This document shows positions 35,301-44,947 of a stretch of 64,000 bases of DNA, one piece after another. The notes below the pieces were generated by a model that worked only from the letters and a program-made list of their open reading frames with translations, had not been told where the DNA came from and searched no databases. Position numbers and translations under genes: made by a program. This DNA comes from JACVRW01 sp963764665 (GTDB taxonomy: Bacteria > Actinomycetota > Thermoleophilia > Solirubrobacterales > Thermoleophilaceae): NCBI GenBank assembly GCA_963764665.1, contig CAVXTL010000022.1, forward strand, positions 118,237 to 182,236, given 5' to 3'. Numbering within the stretch: the first letter of the stretch is position 1; each line of letters starts with the position of its first letter.

Positions 35301-36155
35301 GTGTGGAGTTACATCGGAGCCGGCGACCCGACGCTCCACTGGCTGTCCGACCCCGCCGTGCTGGCGCCGCTCGCGCTCCTGGTGGGGATCTACGTCTGGC
35401 GCTTCCGGGCGGCCCGGCGGGAGGCCGGCGGCCGTGGCGCGGGCCTGGCTCAGGCGGCGGCGTTCACCGGCGGAATGCTGGCGCTGCTGGCCGCGCTGAT
35501 CTCCCCGCTCGACGGCCTCGGCGAGGACTACCTCTTCTCCGCGCACATGGTCCAGCACGTGCTGCTGGGCGACATCGCGCCACTGCTGCTCCTGCTCTCG
35601 CTCTCGCGCGTGATCATGCGCCCCGCCACCCGCCGGCTGGCGAGCGTCGAGCGCGCGCTCGGCCCGCTGGCCAGCCCGTGGACCGGGATGGTGCTGTGGC
35701 TGGCCATCATGTACCTCTGGCACATCCCCGCGCTCTACGACCTCGCGGTCGAGAACCCGCTCGTGCACCTGCTCGAGCACGTGTCCTTCTTCACCGCCGG
35801 CGTGGCGCTCTGGTGGCCGCTCGTGCAGCCGGTGCCGATGCGCCGCCGCCTGACCGGCCTGCAGCCGCTGGCCTACATCGCGTCGGCCAAGGCCGGCCTC
35901 GCGGCGCTGGGGCTCGTGCTGACCTGGAGCGCCACCGCGATCTACCCCTACTACGAGAGCACCCCGCGGATCTGGGACCTCTCCCCCGTGGAAGACCAGA
36001 ACGTGGGCGGCGTGATCATGATGGTCGAGCAGTCGCTGACCCTCGTGATCGCGCTCGTGGTGCTGTTCATGGGGATGCTCGTGCGGTCCGAAGCTGAGGA
36101 GCGGCGGCGGGAGCGGCTGGAGGAGCGGGCGGAGGCCGCCGGCGGAGCCGGCTAG
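35301..36155 (+). CDS. CtaG/caa3-type cytochrome c oxidase assembly protein
   Basis: A 284-residue membrane protein with seven predicted helices and the family histidines: SAHMVQHVLLGDIAPLLLLLS, MYLWHIPALYDLAVENPLVHLLEHVSFFTAG and GVIMMVEQSLTLVIAL. CtaG of this type (unrelated to Cox11-type CtaG) helps insert copper into the CuA or CuB centre of caa3 oxidases. No oxidase genes are in the window. The C-terminal tail is a charged helix (EERRRERLEERAE). It starts at GTG 35301. The 3' end overlaps the convergent uridylyltransferase gene by 4 bp. Confidence 0.9.
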   Translation: MWSYIGAGDPTLHWLSDPAVLAPLALLVGIYVWRFRAARREAGGRGAGLAQAAAFTGGMLALLAALISPLDGLGEDYLFSAHMVQHVLLGDIAPLLLLLSLSRVIMRPATRRLASVERALGPLASPWTGMVLWLAIMYLWHIPALYDLAVENPLVHLLEHVSFFTAGVALWWPLVQPVPMRRRLTGLQPLAYIASAKAGLAALGLVLTWSATAIYPYYESTPRIWDLSPVEDQNVGGVIMMVEQSLTLVIALVVLFMGMLVRSEAEERRRERLEERAEAAGGAG

Positions 36156-37513
36156 TCCCCCAGCACCGCGCCGTCCTCGATCTCGCGCGGGCCCTCCACC
36201 CGCACGCTGCCGCGCACCACGACGCCGGAGCCGAAGCGCACGTCGCCCTCGACCGTGAGGCGGTCGCAGGCCACCAGCGAGGGCGGCCCGCCGGAGAACC
36301 GCTGCTCCAGGTCCGGCACGAGCTTGTAGTGCTCGGGGTCGAGCTCGATCACCGGGGGAGTGCCGTCGCGCGAGGCTGAGAGCTCCACGCGCGGCCCCGG
36401 GCTCAGCACGTAGGCGTCGGAGCGCAGCGAGAGCAGGTCGGCCGAGGTCTTGACGGGCACGAAGCGGCTGCGCGGCACGCGCACGGCCGCTGCGCCGTCG
36501 AACACGTCGATGGCCGCGCCCATCGCGGTCTCGAGCTGGATCACGGCGGGCGACGAGGAGTCGGCGGGATCGACGGTCTTGCGGTTGACGATCATCGGCA
36601 GCTCGAGCACCCCTCCCCCGTCCTCCAGCCGCGTGGCGAGCGCGGGGAGGTTCACCCACAGGGTGTTGCAGTTGAAGTAGCGGTGCCGGCTCACATCCTG
36701 GAACGCCGCCTCGTCCTCGTCGGGCGTCTGCGCGATCTCCCGCAGCACCAGGCCGCCGTCGGGGCGCCTGGCCAGGTGGCCGCCCTTGCGGTCGGACTCG
36801 GTGCGGTCGGCTGCCTCCATCAGGAAGGGCAGCCGCTCGCGCGCGAACCAGGCCAGGATCCGCTCGTCGAGTGTGGCGCCGAGGTTGTCCGAGTTCGAGA
36901 CGAACGCGTACTCGTACCCGCGCTCGAGCATGGCGTCGAGCATCCCCGAGCCGGCGAGCGAGGTGTACAGGTCGCCGTGCCCGGGCGGCGCCCACTCGAG
37001 CTTCGGGTCGCCGGGCCAGCTGACCGGCTCGAGATCGTCGGCGCCCAGCTTCGGCACCCTGCCCTGCAGGAAGTCGATCGGGAGGTCCGCCTCCAGGTCC
37101 GGGTAGCGCTCCAGCGCCTGCAGCGAGTCGTCGCGCGTGGCGAAGCTGTTCATCAGCACGAGCGGCACGCGGGCATCCGCCTGCTCGCGGAGCGTCAGCA
37201 CCTGGCGGGCGATCACGTCGAGGAACGTCAGGCCTTCCTTGACCTCCAGGAGCGACTTGGCCTGGCGCATGCCCATGCTCGTGCCGAGGCCGCCGTTCAG
37301 CTTGAGGACCACCGCGCGGTCGAGCGCGGCGCGCGCGCCATCGGGGTCCTCCGGGAGCTCCTCGGCGTCCGGGAGCGACTCCACCGGCTCGATCTCCGAC
37401 TCCGGCAGAGTGCCCTGCTCGCCCGCCCTCAGGCGCGCCAGCTGGCGGTCAAAGGTCTCGATGGCGACCTCCGGCAGGCCCTCTGCCCGCATCTTGTCCA
37501 CGGCGCTCCCCAT
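36152..37513 (-). CDS. UTP-glucose-1-phosphate uridylyltransferase, eukaryotic (UDPGP) type
   Basis: A 453-residue enzyme making UDP-glucose from UTP and glucose-1-phosphate. It belongs to the UDPGP family found in eukaryotes and some actinobacteria, not the GalU family: VVLKLNGGLGTSMGMRQAKSLLEVK (nucleotide loop), MNSFATRDDSLQAL, WAPPGHGDLYTSL, FVSNSDNLGATLDERIL and FNCNTLWVNLPAL are all present. The C-terminus is a short left-handed helix (VEGDVRFGSGVVVRGSVRVEG). ATG 37513 begins at the conserved part; an upstream in-frame start would add 41 unconserved residues. The product feeds UDP-glucose dehydrogenase at 49085-51808. Confidence 0.92.
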   Translation of the reverse strand: MGSAVDKMRAEGLPEVAIETFDRQLARLRAGEQGTLPESEIEPVESLPDAEELPEDPDGARAALDRAVVLKLNGGLGTSMGMRQAKSLLEVKEGLTFLDVIARQVLTLREQADARVPLVLMNSFATRDDSLQALERYPDLEADLPIDFLQGRVPKLGADDLEPVSWPGDPKLEWAPPGHGDLYTSLAGSGMLDAMLERGYEYAFVSNSDNLGATLDERILAWFARERLPFLMEAADRTESDRKGGHLARRPDGGLVLREIAQTPDEDEAAFQDVSRHRYFNCNTLWVNLPALATRLEDGGGVLELPMIVNRKTVDPADSSSPAVIQLETAMGAAIDVFDGAAAVRVPRSRFVPVKTSADLLSLRSDAYVLSPGPRVELSASRDGTPPVIELDPEHYKLVPDLEQRFSGGPPSLVACDRLTVEGDVRFGSGVVVRGSVRVEGPREIEDGAVLGD

Positions 37514-37560
37514 GAGAGCGATCCTATGTGGCTCAACGCCTTTGCCGGATCGACCGATAC

Positions 37561-40239
37561 ATGGTCGAACCCGCAAAGGAGGACCCGATCTCCGCTTCAC
37601 CCACGGACGCGACGACAGTGGCCGCGCTCGCGGCACTCCGTCGCATGTCGTTTGCCGTGGTGGATGCCGCGGACCAGTGCGCGATCCATCGCAGCCTTGC
37701 GGTGGAGCTGCTCGGCGTGTTCGGAGTGGACACCGTCCACGTGTGTCTCGTGGCCGCGGACGGCGCCGGGGCCTCCGGCACGGCCTTCCGCCGGCTGGAG
37801 GACGGCAGCGCCCTGGGCGACGAGCAGTACTTCGTCCCGTTCGACCGGCCCACCGGCGTGGGCCGTGTGTTCGAGACCGGCCAGCCGCTCAACATCACCG
37901 ACGCTGCCAACTCCCCGGTGGTGGCGTCCCAGCTGACGCAGCGGTTCCGCGCGGCGAGCCTCCTCTACGTGCCACTGGTCTACTCGGGCGTGGTGCACGC
38001 GGTGATCGTGCTGGTCAGCGAGACGCCGCGCTGGTTCCGCGAGGAGGAGATCGAGTTCGCCTACACGATGGCCAACCAGGCGTCGGCCGGGCTGAGCGCG
38101 CTCGAGATGCGCAGTCGCCTGGCCGACCAGGCCGACAGGCAGTCCGCGCTGGCGCGTGCCGCGAGCGCCCTCAACGTCCACCTCGACCGGCGCGCCGTGC
38201 TCGACACCCTCTGCCGCGAGGCCACCGTGGCGCTGGGAGCCGACATCAGCGGGGTCTATCTCGGTGATGCCGGTCAGGGCGGCGTGGCGGTGGCGGCCAA
38301 CGGGATCCCCGAGGACTCCGAGTGGTGGGGATACCGGATTGCCCCGGGAGAGGGCGTGGCCGGGCGGGCGCTGAGCACGGGCGAGCCCGCGGTCACGAAC
38401 GACTACCAGAGCGAGATGACCGTCCCCGGGATCGAGCTGCTCAAGCAGATCAAGACCGCCGTGTCCGTGCCGATGGTCTGGAACGGGGCGCTCCGGGGAG
38501 CCCTCTCGCTCGCCTTCTACTCGATGCGGCCCGTGGAGCGCGAGGACATCGAGACGCTCGAGGCGATCGCCAGCCTGGCCGCGGTGGCCTGCAGGAACGC
38601 CGAGGCCTTCGAGGAGGCCACCGAGGCGGCCCGAACCGACTCGCTCACCGGGCTGCTCAACCACGGGGCCATCCAGATGCGCACGAGCGAGGAGATCTGG
38701 CGCTCCCAGCGCGCCGAGCGGCCGTTCGCCTGCCTGCTCTGCGACCTCGACAACTTCAAGCCCATCAACGACCGCCACGGGCACCTGATCGGCGACGAGA
38801 TCCTCAAGCGCGTGGCCACCGCGCTGTCGGAGGAGTTCCGGCCCTACGACGGGATCGCCCGCTACGGCGGCGACGAGTTCGTGGTGATCCTGCCCGACTC
38901 GGACGAGGCCGACGCCCTGGCCGCGTCCGACCGGCTGCGCGCCTGCGTGGACCGGGCGGCCGAGAACTTCAAGGACCTGGGCCTGCCCGTGACCGTGTCG
39001 GTGGGAGTGGCGCAGTGGACCGAGCCGCAGACCGCCGGCGAGCTGCTCGACCGGGCCGACCGCGCGCTGCTGCTGGCCAAGCGGCGCGGGAAGGGCTCCG
39101 TGGTGGTGGCGAGCGCCAGGGCCGAGCTCGAGCTGGCCGAGCTGGAGGGCGGCCAGGCGCCGTCCGAGTTCATGAACGAGTTCTGGGACACCGTGGCTGC
39201 ATGCGAGGAGCCGCGCGAGGTGCTGTTCGTGCTGCCGGCGTTCCTGGTCCGGCAGCTCGGCCTGGAGGAGGTGGCGCTCTACGACTCGCCGCGCGACTCG
39301 GCCGGAGGCGCTCTCGAGCGGCTCTCGCATGCCCGCGTGCCCGGCGACCCCGGCGCGGTGGCCTTCGGCGCCGATTCTTTGTCCCCCGGCGGCGACGTGA
39401 TGCGCCGGGTGGGAGCCGGATCGATCTCGCGTGGGTCCCTGCCCGAGCTGAGGCTCGCACTCGGACTGGGGGCCGGAGGCTCCGCCGAGGCGCCGGGCGG
39501 CTCCTTCGCCGCGGTGGGCATGGCCCGCGCCGGCGAGGGGCACGGAGTGCTGCTGCTACGTCACGCCGCTCCCGTGTTCCCGATGACCTGCCTGCGCCTG
39601 GTCCAGATCGTGGCCGGGCAGACGGTGACCGTGCTGGCCGGGCAGGGCGGCAGCGGCTCCCGCGCCGCCGTGGCGGCCCTGGCCGCGGCGATCGACGCCC
39701 GCGACAACTACACGCTGTCCCACTCCAAGGACGTGGTGGACCTGGCGGGCGGGGTGGCCAAGCGCCTGGGACTCTCCGACGCCGAGATCTCACAGGTACG
39801 CGACGGGGCGATGCTCCACGACGTGGGCAAGGTGGCCATCCCGAACGAGATCCTCAACAAGCCCGGGCCGCTCGACGAGGCCGAGTGGAAGATCATGCGC
39901 GAGCACCCCGTGATCGGCGAGCAGATCCTGCTGCGCACGCCCGAGCTGGCCGCGATCGCGCCGCTCGTGCGCCACGAGCACGAGCGCTTCGACGGCAGCG
40001 GCTATCCCGACGGCCTGGCCGGCGAGGCGATCCCGATCGGCAGCCGGATCATCCTCGCCTGCGACGCGTACAACGCCATGATCACCGCGCGGCCGTACCG
40101 CGCGTCGCGCGAGCACGAGGAGGCCGTGGCCGAGCTGCGGCGCGCCGCCGGCACGCAGTTCGACCCGGTGGTGGTCGGCGCGCTTCTCCACGAGCTGAGG
40201 GCGCGCATGAGCCCCACCACCGTGGTCGCCGGCCGGTAG
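37561..40239 (+). CDS. GAF-GAF-GGDEF-HD-GYP cyclic di-GMP signalling protein
   Basis: About 892 residues. Two GAF sensor domains (about 20-185 and 190-345) precede a diguanylate cyclase domain with RYGGDEFVV at about residue 436 and an inhibitory I-site RPYD five residues before GGDEF. A further region (about 530-690) lacks clear motifs and may be a third, diverged GAF. The C-terminus is an HD-GYP phosphodiesterase with MLHDVGKVAIPNEILNKPG at about 750 and HEHERFDGSGYPDGLAG at about 806, all hallmark residues kept. One protein could therefore make and break c-di-GMP. Soluble, no membrane segments. Start ATG 37561 is chosen; GTG 37528 is possible. Divergent from the uridylyltransferase gene. 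Confidence 0.93.
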   Translation: MVEPAKEDPISASPTDATTVAALAALRRMSFAVVDAADQCAIHRSLAVELLGVFGVDTVHVCLVAADGAGASGTAFRRLEDGSALGDEQYFVPFDRPTGVGRVFETGQPLNITDAANSPVVASQLTQRFRAASLLYVPLVYSGVVHAVIVLVSETPRWFREEEIEFAYTMANQASAGLSALEMRSRLADQADRQSALARAASALNVHLDRRAVLDTLCREATVALGADISGVYLGDAGQGGVAVAANGIPEDSEWWGYRIAPGEGVAGRALSTGEPAVTNDYQSEMTVPGIELLKQIKTAVSVPMVWNGALRGALSLAFYSMRPVEREDIETLEAIASLAAVACRNAEAFEEATEAARTDSLTGLLNHGAIQMRTSEEIWRSQRAERPFACLLCDLDNFKPINDRHGHLIGDEILKRVATALSEEFRPYDGIARYGGDEFVVILPDSDEADALAASDRLRACVDRAAENFKDLGLPVTVSVGVAQWTEPQTAGELLDRADRALLLAKRRGKGSVVVASARAELELAELEGGQAPSEFMNEFWDTVAACEEPREVLFVLPAFLVRQLGLEEVALYDSPRDSAGGALERLSHARVPGDPGAVAFGADSLSPGGDVMRRVGAGSISRGSLPELRLALGLGAGGSAEAPGGSFAAVGMARAGEGHGVLLLRHAAPVFPMTCLRLVQIVAGQTVTVLAGQGGSGSRAAVAALAAAIDARDNYTLSHSKDVVDLAGGVAKRLGLSDAEISQVRDGAMLHDVGKVAIPNEILNKPGPLDEAEWKIMREHPVIGEQILLRTPELAAIAPLVRHEHERFDGSGYPDGLAGEAIPIGSRIILACDAYNAMITARPYRASREHEEAVAELRRAAGTQFDPVVVGALLHELRARMSPTTVVAGR

Positions 40240-40240
40240 C

Positions 40241-40735
40241 GTGCCGCGCGTGAGCGCGCACGACATCCAGGCGGTGGCCGAGCCGGACCTTCCGGACCTG
40301 CTGCCGCTGATGCGCGCCTACTGCGAGTTCTACGAGGTCGAGCCCTCCGACGACGACCTGCTGGCCATGGCGCGCGTGCTGATCGCCGATCCCGAGCGCG
40401 AGGGGCTCCAGCTGCTGGCGCGCGACGCCGAGGGCCGGGCGATCGGCTTCGCCACCGTGTTCTGGATGTGGACGACGTTGAGCGCCTCACGGCTCGGGCT
40501 GATGAACGACCTCTTCGTGGCCGAGAACAGGCGCGGGACGGGTGTGGCCGACGACCTGATCGCCGCGTGCGCCGAGCGCTGCCGCGAGCGCGGCGCCAGC
40601 TCGCTCGTATGGCAGACCGCCCGCGACAACCACCGCGCGCAGGCCGTGTACGAGCGCGTGGGCGGCGAGCGCGACGACCGCTGGCTCGACTACTCGCTGG
40701 ACGTCTCGCCGGGGGCCACGACCCCCGACTCGTAG
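40241..40735 (+). CDS. GNAT-family N-acetyltransferase
   Basis: A 164-residue GNAT protein: AVAEPDLPDLLPLMRAYCEFYEV at the start, LGLMNDLFVAENRRGTGVADDLIAACAERCRERG with the acetyl-CoA loop RRGTG, and WQTARDNHRAQAVYERVGGE toward the end. The pattern is shared with aminoglycoside and polyamine acetyltransferases, but the substrate is unknown. GTG 40241 starts one base after the stop codon of the signalling protein, suggesting co-translation with it. Confidence 0.85.
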   Translation: MPRVSAHDIQAVAEPDLPDLLPLMRAYCEFYEVEPSDDDLLAMARVLIADPEREGLQLLARDAEGRAIGFATVFWMWTTLSASRLGLMNDLFVAENRRGTGVADDLIAACAERCRERGASSLVWQTARDNHRAQAVYERVGGERDDRWLDYSLDVSPGATTPDS

Positions 40736-40752
40736 GCCAGCACCACCGCCTG

Positions 40753-40780
40753 CGGCCGCGGCCCCTTCGGGTCGCGGCCG
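40753..40780. terminator. Stem-loop after the GNAT gene
   Basis: CGGCCGCGGCCC, loop CTTC, GGGTCGCGGCCG: an 11 of 12 paired GC-rich stem starting 17 nt after the stop codon at 40735. No T-tract follows. It probably ends the transcript from the c-di-GMP gene before the sulfatase-like gene at 40824. Confidence 0.5.
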
Positions 40781-40823
40781 TCGTACGGGGCTCCGGTCGT
40801 GCGGACGGTCATACAGTGGCCGG

Positions 40824-43299
40824 GTGAAGCCTCCCGCGGACGGCGCGCGCTCCTTCCTGGTCAGCTGGGCACACCTCGCGGTGCTCTGGTCCTTCGCCTT
40901 CGCGCAGCCGCTCTTCGACATCCTCTCCGACAGCCCGGAGTTCTTCGTCGCCCGGGAGAACACGGGCTGGCGACATCGTGGTGCTGGCGCTCGGCGTCAC
41001 CCTCGTCCCGCCGACGATCCTGCTCCTGGCGGAGCTTCTGCTCGTGCGCCTGCCACGAGCGCGCGAGCCGTGCACGTGGCGTTCGTCGGGATTCTGGTGG
41101 CAGCGATAGCGCTCCAGGCGCTGAAGGATCTGCTCGGAGGGAGCGCCATCGTGCTGATCGCGCTCGCCCTCGCGCTCGGGGCCGCCGGCGCCGTCGCATA
41201 CATGCGCGTGACGGCGGTGCCCGCCATCCTGTCCGTGCTCGCTCCCGTCCCGCTGCTCTTCGTAGTTCTCTTCCTGTTCTTCTCGCCGGTGACCGATCTG
41301 GTGCTGCCGGAGGACGGCGAAGCCTCGACGGTCAAGCGCCGCGACCGGGAAGGCCGGGTACCGGTCGTGACTGTGGTGTTCGACGAGCTCTCCGGGGCGA
41401 CCCTGATGGACCCGCGCGGCCCGAATCGACTCCACGCGCTACCCCAACTTCGCCCGGCTCGCCCGGCAGGCCACCTGGTACCGCAACGCCACCACCGTCG
41501 CGGACTACACCTCGCAGGCGGTTCCCGCGATCCTGACCGGCCGGAGGCCCGAGAAGGGCCAGCTCCCGATCCGTGCGGACCACCCCAACAGCATCTTCAC
41601 TTACCTGGGCGACGACTATGCGTTCAACGTGGAGGAGCCGGTGACCGAGCTCTGCCCGCTCAGCCGCTGCCGCTCGGAGCGGCGGCCGCCGGCGGACGAG
41701 CGGCTGCGCGAGCTCGCCTCGGATCTGAGCATCGTCTCGCTCCGCCGGCTCCTGCCCGAGGAGCTCGGTGATGACCTTCCCGCAGTGGACCAGACGTTCA
41801 GCGGCTTCGGTAACGACGGCGCCGGCACAGGCACGGACACGGCCGGGAACCGCGAGTACCTCGAGCAACGGCCGGAGGCCTTCCGGCGCTTCGTCGCGCG
41901 GGTCGGGTCGCACCCGGGCCGCCCCACGCTCGACCTCATCCACACGGAGCTTCCGCACGTGCCGTGGAACTACCTGCCGAGCGGCCACGAGTACGTGACC
42001 AGCACCGAGGGCGTGCCGGGCACGGACAAAGACCGGTGGAACGCCGACAAGCGCCTCATCAGGCAGGGCGAGCAGCGCTACCTGCTCCAGGTCGCTTACG
42101 TGGACCGGCTGCTCGGGCGGCTGCTCGACCGGCTGCGCGCCACCGGGCTCTACGAGCGCTCGCTCGTGGTCGTGACCGCCGACCACGGCGTCGCGTTCGA
42201 GCCCCAGCTCTCGCGCCGCGCGGTCACGGAGACGACCTTCGAGCAGATCGCGAGCGTGCCGCTGTTCATCAAGGCGCCCGGACAGCGCCGCGGCGCGGTG
42301 GACGACTCGGCCGCCCACAACGTGGACGTGGTGCCGACCATCGCCGACTATCTGGGCAGCCCGCTCACGTGGCGCACCGACGGGCGGTCGCTACGGGACC
42401 CGGCCGCGGCCGGTGACGACTCTCCGTCCGTCTTCGCCAAGTACGGCCCGACCCTCACGCTGCCGTTCGCGGAGTTCAAGACGCGCCGCGACGCACTCGT
42501 TCGCCGCGTGGCGGACACCTTCGGCGCGGACGACCGCGGGCGCGGGGTGTTCGCCCCGGGCGGGGACTTCGACCTGATCGGCCGGGCCGTGGACAGCGTG
42601 CCCGCCGCGCCGCCCATCAGCGCGCAGGTGGAGCTCGACGACCCGCGTGCCCTCGCCGCCGTGGACAGGAAGGCGGAGGTGCTCCCGGCCTACCTGGCAG
42701 GCCGCGTGAGCGACCTTGGTCCCTCGCGGCGGCTCGCGGTTGCGCTGAACGGGCGGATCGCGGCCCTGACGACGTCCTATTCGGACGGCGTGAACATTCG
42801 CTTCGAGGCGCTCCTCGATCCCGACAGGATCGCGGGGGGCCCCAATAGGGTCGCTCTGTTCGAGCTGCGCGGGGCCCCCGGCGCCCGGCGGCTCGCCCGG
42901 CTCGCACAGGCCGAGACCGGCTACACGCTCGCCGGCGAGGATGGGAGCGAAGAGCTCGTGGACTCGTCGGGTCGCCGCGTGCCCGTCGCCGAGGGGGCCC
43001 TCGAGGGCTTCGTGGAGCAGACCAAGTTCAGGGACGGCGTGCTGCGGATCTCCGGCTGGTCCGCGAGCCGGAGCCTCGGGGCGGCCAAGGAGGTCGTCGT
43101 GTTCGCCGACGGTCGGTTCCTGATCGCGTCCCGGCCATCCGCGCCGAGGGGGGATGTCGCAAAGACTCAGGGGACCCGCTCCCTGCTCTCCGGCTTCAAC
43201 ATCGTCACGTCACTCGGACGCGCCCCCGAGGAAGGGGATCTGCGCGTCTTCGGGATCGCGGGAGGAAAGGCCTCCGAGCTACCCCAGCTCGACCCCTAG
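40824..43299 (+). pseudogene. Membrane-anchored sulfatase/alkaline-phosphatase-superfamily protein, three frame disruptions
   Basis: A protein of about 820 residues in the intact sense. The start at GTG 40824 leads into several membrane helices (SWAHLAVLWSFAFAQPLFDIL, then DIVVLALGVTLVPPTILLLAE, FVGILVAAIALQAL, AYMRVTAVPAILSVLAPVPL), then a sulfatase-like domain: VVFDELSGATLMD, RNATTVADYTSQAVPAILTG, HTELPHVPWNYLPSG, VVTADHGVAFEP, SVPLFIKAPG and VDVVPTIADYLG. The sense changes frame at about 40965 (extra G), returns at about 41062, and changes again at about 41421 (extra C). From there to 43299 the frame is clean. A paralogue at 57668-60116 guided the reading. The C-terminal 250 residues are soluble. 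The active-site nucleophile may be the Thr in ATTV, which is inference from similarity to lipoteichoic-acid synthases. Confidence 0.75.
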
Positions 43300-43682
43300 C
43301 CGAGGCCCGCCGCGCGCAGCGCCTCGTCGCGCTCCATGCCCTCGTAGCGATAGATCAGGCCGTCGCGGAACTCCAGGAGCGCGCCCGGGTGGAGCTCGGT
43401 GCGGACGCCGCTGCTGCGCCCGAGGCCCACCTCGTTGAAGAGCACCAGCAGCCGGCCGTCCGGCAGCACCTGGATCTCCTCCAGCTCATTGCTGTACTCG
43501 GACCACGCGCCCATGAAGCTCTTGAGGAAGGCGAGCAGCTCCTCGCGCCCGTGCACGTCTGCGCCCGGGTGGGGCGTGGACCACACGACGTCGGGGTGGA
43601 ACAGCTCCATCCCGAACTCACGGCGCTCCCACGCCTCGTGCAGCGCGCGCACCACGGCCACGTTGGCCTCGGCCTCGGTCAC
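43296..43682 (-). CDS. SnoaL/NTF2-like domain protein
   Basis: A 128-residue single-domain protein of the NTF2 fold: EAEANVAVVRALHEAWERREFGMELFHPDVVW, then HGREELLAFLKSFMGAWSEYSNELEEIQVLPDGRLLVLF and a closing GALLEFRDGLIYRYEGMERDEAL. Such proteins are small enzymes (aldol cyclases, isomerases) or ligand binders. GTG 43682 overlaps the stop of the second SAHH gene by 4 nt, so it is the last member of the MerR-ahcY-SAHH2 operon. Whether it is related to adenosine or homocysteine chemistry is unknown. It overlaps the convergent sulfatase-like gene by 4 bp. Confidence 0.85.
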   Translation of the reverse strand: MTEAEANVAVVRALHEAWERREFGMELFHPDVVWSTPHPGADVHGREELLAFLKSFMGAWSEYSNELEEIQVLPDGRLLVLFNEVGLGRSSGVRTELHPGALLEFRDGLIYRYEGMERDEALRAAGLG

Positions 43683-44857
43683 GCCGGGTGCCCGGTCCAG
43701 GCGCTGAGGTAGGCCTCCTGCTCCGGCGTCAGCTCGTCGATCGCCACACCGAGGGACTCGAGCTTGAGCCGCGCGATCGCGTCGTCGATGTCGCGCGGCA
43801 CCGGGATCACGCGGTGCTCCAGCGAGTCGCCGCTCAGCACCAGGTGCTCCACCCCGAGCGCCAGGTTGGCGAAGCTCATGTCCATCACGGCCGCCGGGTG
43901 ACCCTGGCCGGCCGCGAGGTTCACCACCCGCCCCTGCGCGAGCAGGTTCAGCTTGCGGTCGCCGAGGTCGTACTGCTGCACGAGCGGCAGCACCTGGCGG
44001 ACGCGTCCTTCGGCCAGGTCGTCGAGCGCGTCGAGGTCGACCTCCACGTCGAAGTGCCCGGCGTTGGCCAGCACGGCCCCGTCCTTCATCCGCTCGAAGT
44101 GCTCGCGGCCGAGCACTCCGCGCGAGCCGGTGACGGTCACGAACAGCTCTCCGCGCTCGGCGGCCTCGAGCGCCGGCATCACCTCGAAGCCGTCCATCCG
44201 CGCCTCGAGCGCCCTCACCGGATCCACCTCGCAGACGATCACCGCGGCGCCGGCGCCGCGCGCGCGCTGGGTGATCCCGCGGCCGGTGGCGCCGTAGCCG
44301 AGCACCACGAGGCTGCGCCCGGCCAGCAGCAGGTTGGTGGCCCGCAGGATCCCGTCGAGGGCCGACTGGCCGGTGCCGTGGCGATCGTTGAACTTGCGCT
44401 CGGTGCGCGACTCGTTCACGGCGAGCACGGGACAGGCGAGCCGCCCCTCCGCCTCGATCCGCCGCAGGCGCAGCAGGCCGGTGGTGGTCTCCTCCGCGCC
44501 TCCCGTCAGCCCCTCGGCGTCGCCGCGCTCGTGCAGGAACACCAGCAGGTCGGCGCCGTCGTCGAGCGTCACGTCGGGGCCCCAATCGGCCAGCGCCGCC
44601 ACGTGCTCGGCGTAGGCCGCCGCGTCCTCGCCCCGGCGCGCCTGGACCGGCACCCCCGAGGCCGCCAGCGCGGCCGCCACCTCGTCCTGGGTGGTGAGCG
44701 GGTTGGCCGAGCAGAGCGCGGGCTCGGCGCCGCCGGCCGTGAGCGCGGCCATCAGGTTGGCCGTCTCGGCGGTCACGTGCAGGCAGGCGGCCACCTTGAT
44801 TCCCTCGAGCGGCCGCTCCTTGGTGAAGCGCAGCCGGATCGAGCCGAGCACCGGCAT
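43679..44857 (-). CDS. Second S-adenosylhomocysteine hydrolase-like protein, altered active site and uncertain start
   Basis: From ATG 44857 this gives 392 residues of the short, archaeal-type SAHH family. The same frame continues upstream for 30 codons and encodes the family's conserved first helix (DIADPGLAPAGAARIEWAAG) right back to the ahcY stop codon TAG (44950-44948), without any ATG, GTG or TTG. So the conserved N-terminus has no standard start. The NAD loop VLGYGATGRGITQ, DDGADLL, EETTTGLLRL, ANAGHFDVEVD and the GHPAAV histidine are kept. But the catalytic stretch is changed: human Lys186, Asp190 and Asn191 correspond to Glu, Asn and Asp here (RTERKFNDRHGTGQS). The C-terminal Lys-Tyr tail of ahcY is absent, as in archaeal forms. 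Ordinary hydrolase activity is doubtful. Confidence 0.85.
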   Translation of the reverse strand: MPVLGSIRLRFTKERPLEGIKVAACLHVTAETANLMAALTAGGAEPALCSANPLTTQDEVAAALAASGVPVQARRGEDAAAYAEHVAALADWGPDVTLDDGADLLVFLHERGDAEGLTGGAEETTTGLLRLRRIEAEGRLACPVLAVNESRTERKFNDRHGTGQSALDGILRATNLLLAGRSLVVLGYGATGRGITQRARGAGAAVIVCEVDPVRALEARMDGFEVMPALEAAERGELFVTVTGSRGVLGREHFERMKDGAVLANAGHFDVEVDLDALDDLAEGRVRQVLPLVQQYDLGDRKLNLLAQGRVVNLAAGQGHPAAVMDMSFANLALGVEHLVLSGDSLEHRVIPVPRDIDDAIARLKLESLGVAIDELTPEQEAYLSAWTGHPA

Positions 44858-44947
44858 CTGGCCGGCAGCCCACTCGATCCGGGCCGCTCCCGCAGGCGCC
44901 AGGCCCGGATCAGCGATGTCCGAGCTGGCGGGCCTGCCACGTCCGGC

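Noticed and set aside
40690..40812. A 40-codon frame on the minus strand beginning MTVRTTGAPYDGRDPKGP
   Set aside because: It overlaps the GNAT 3' end, includes the stem-loop taken as a terminator, and no ribosome site or family could be recognised.
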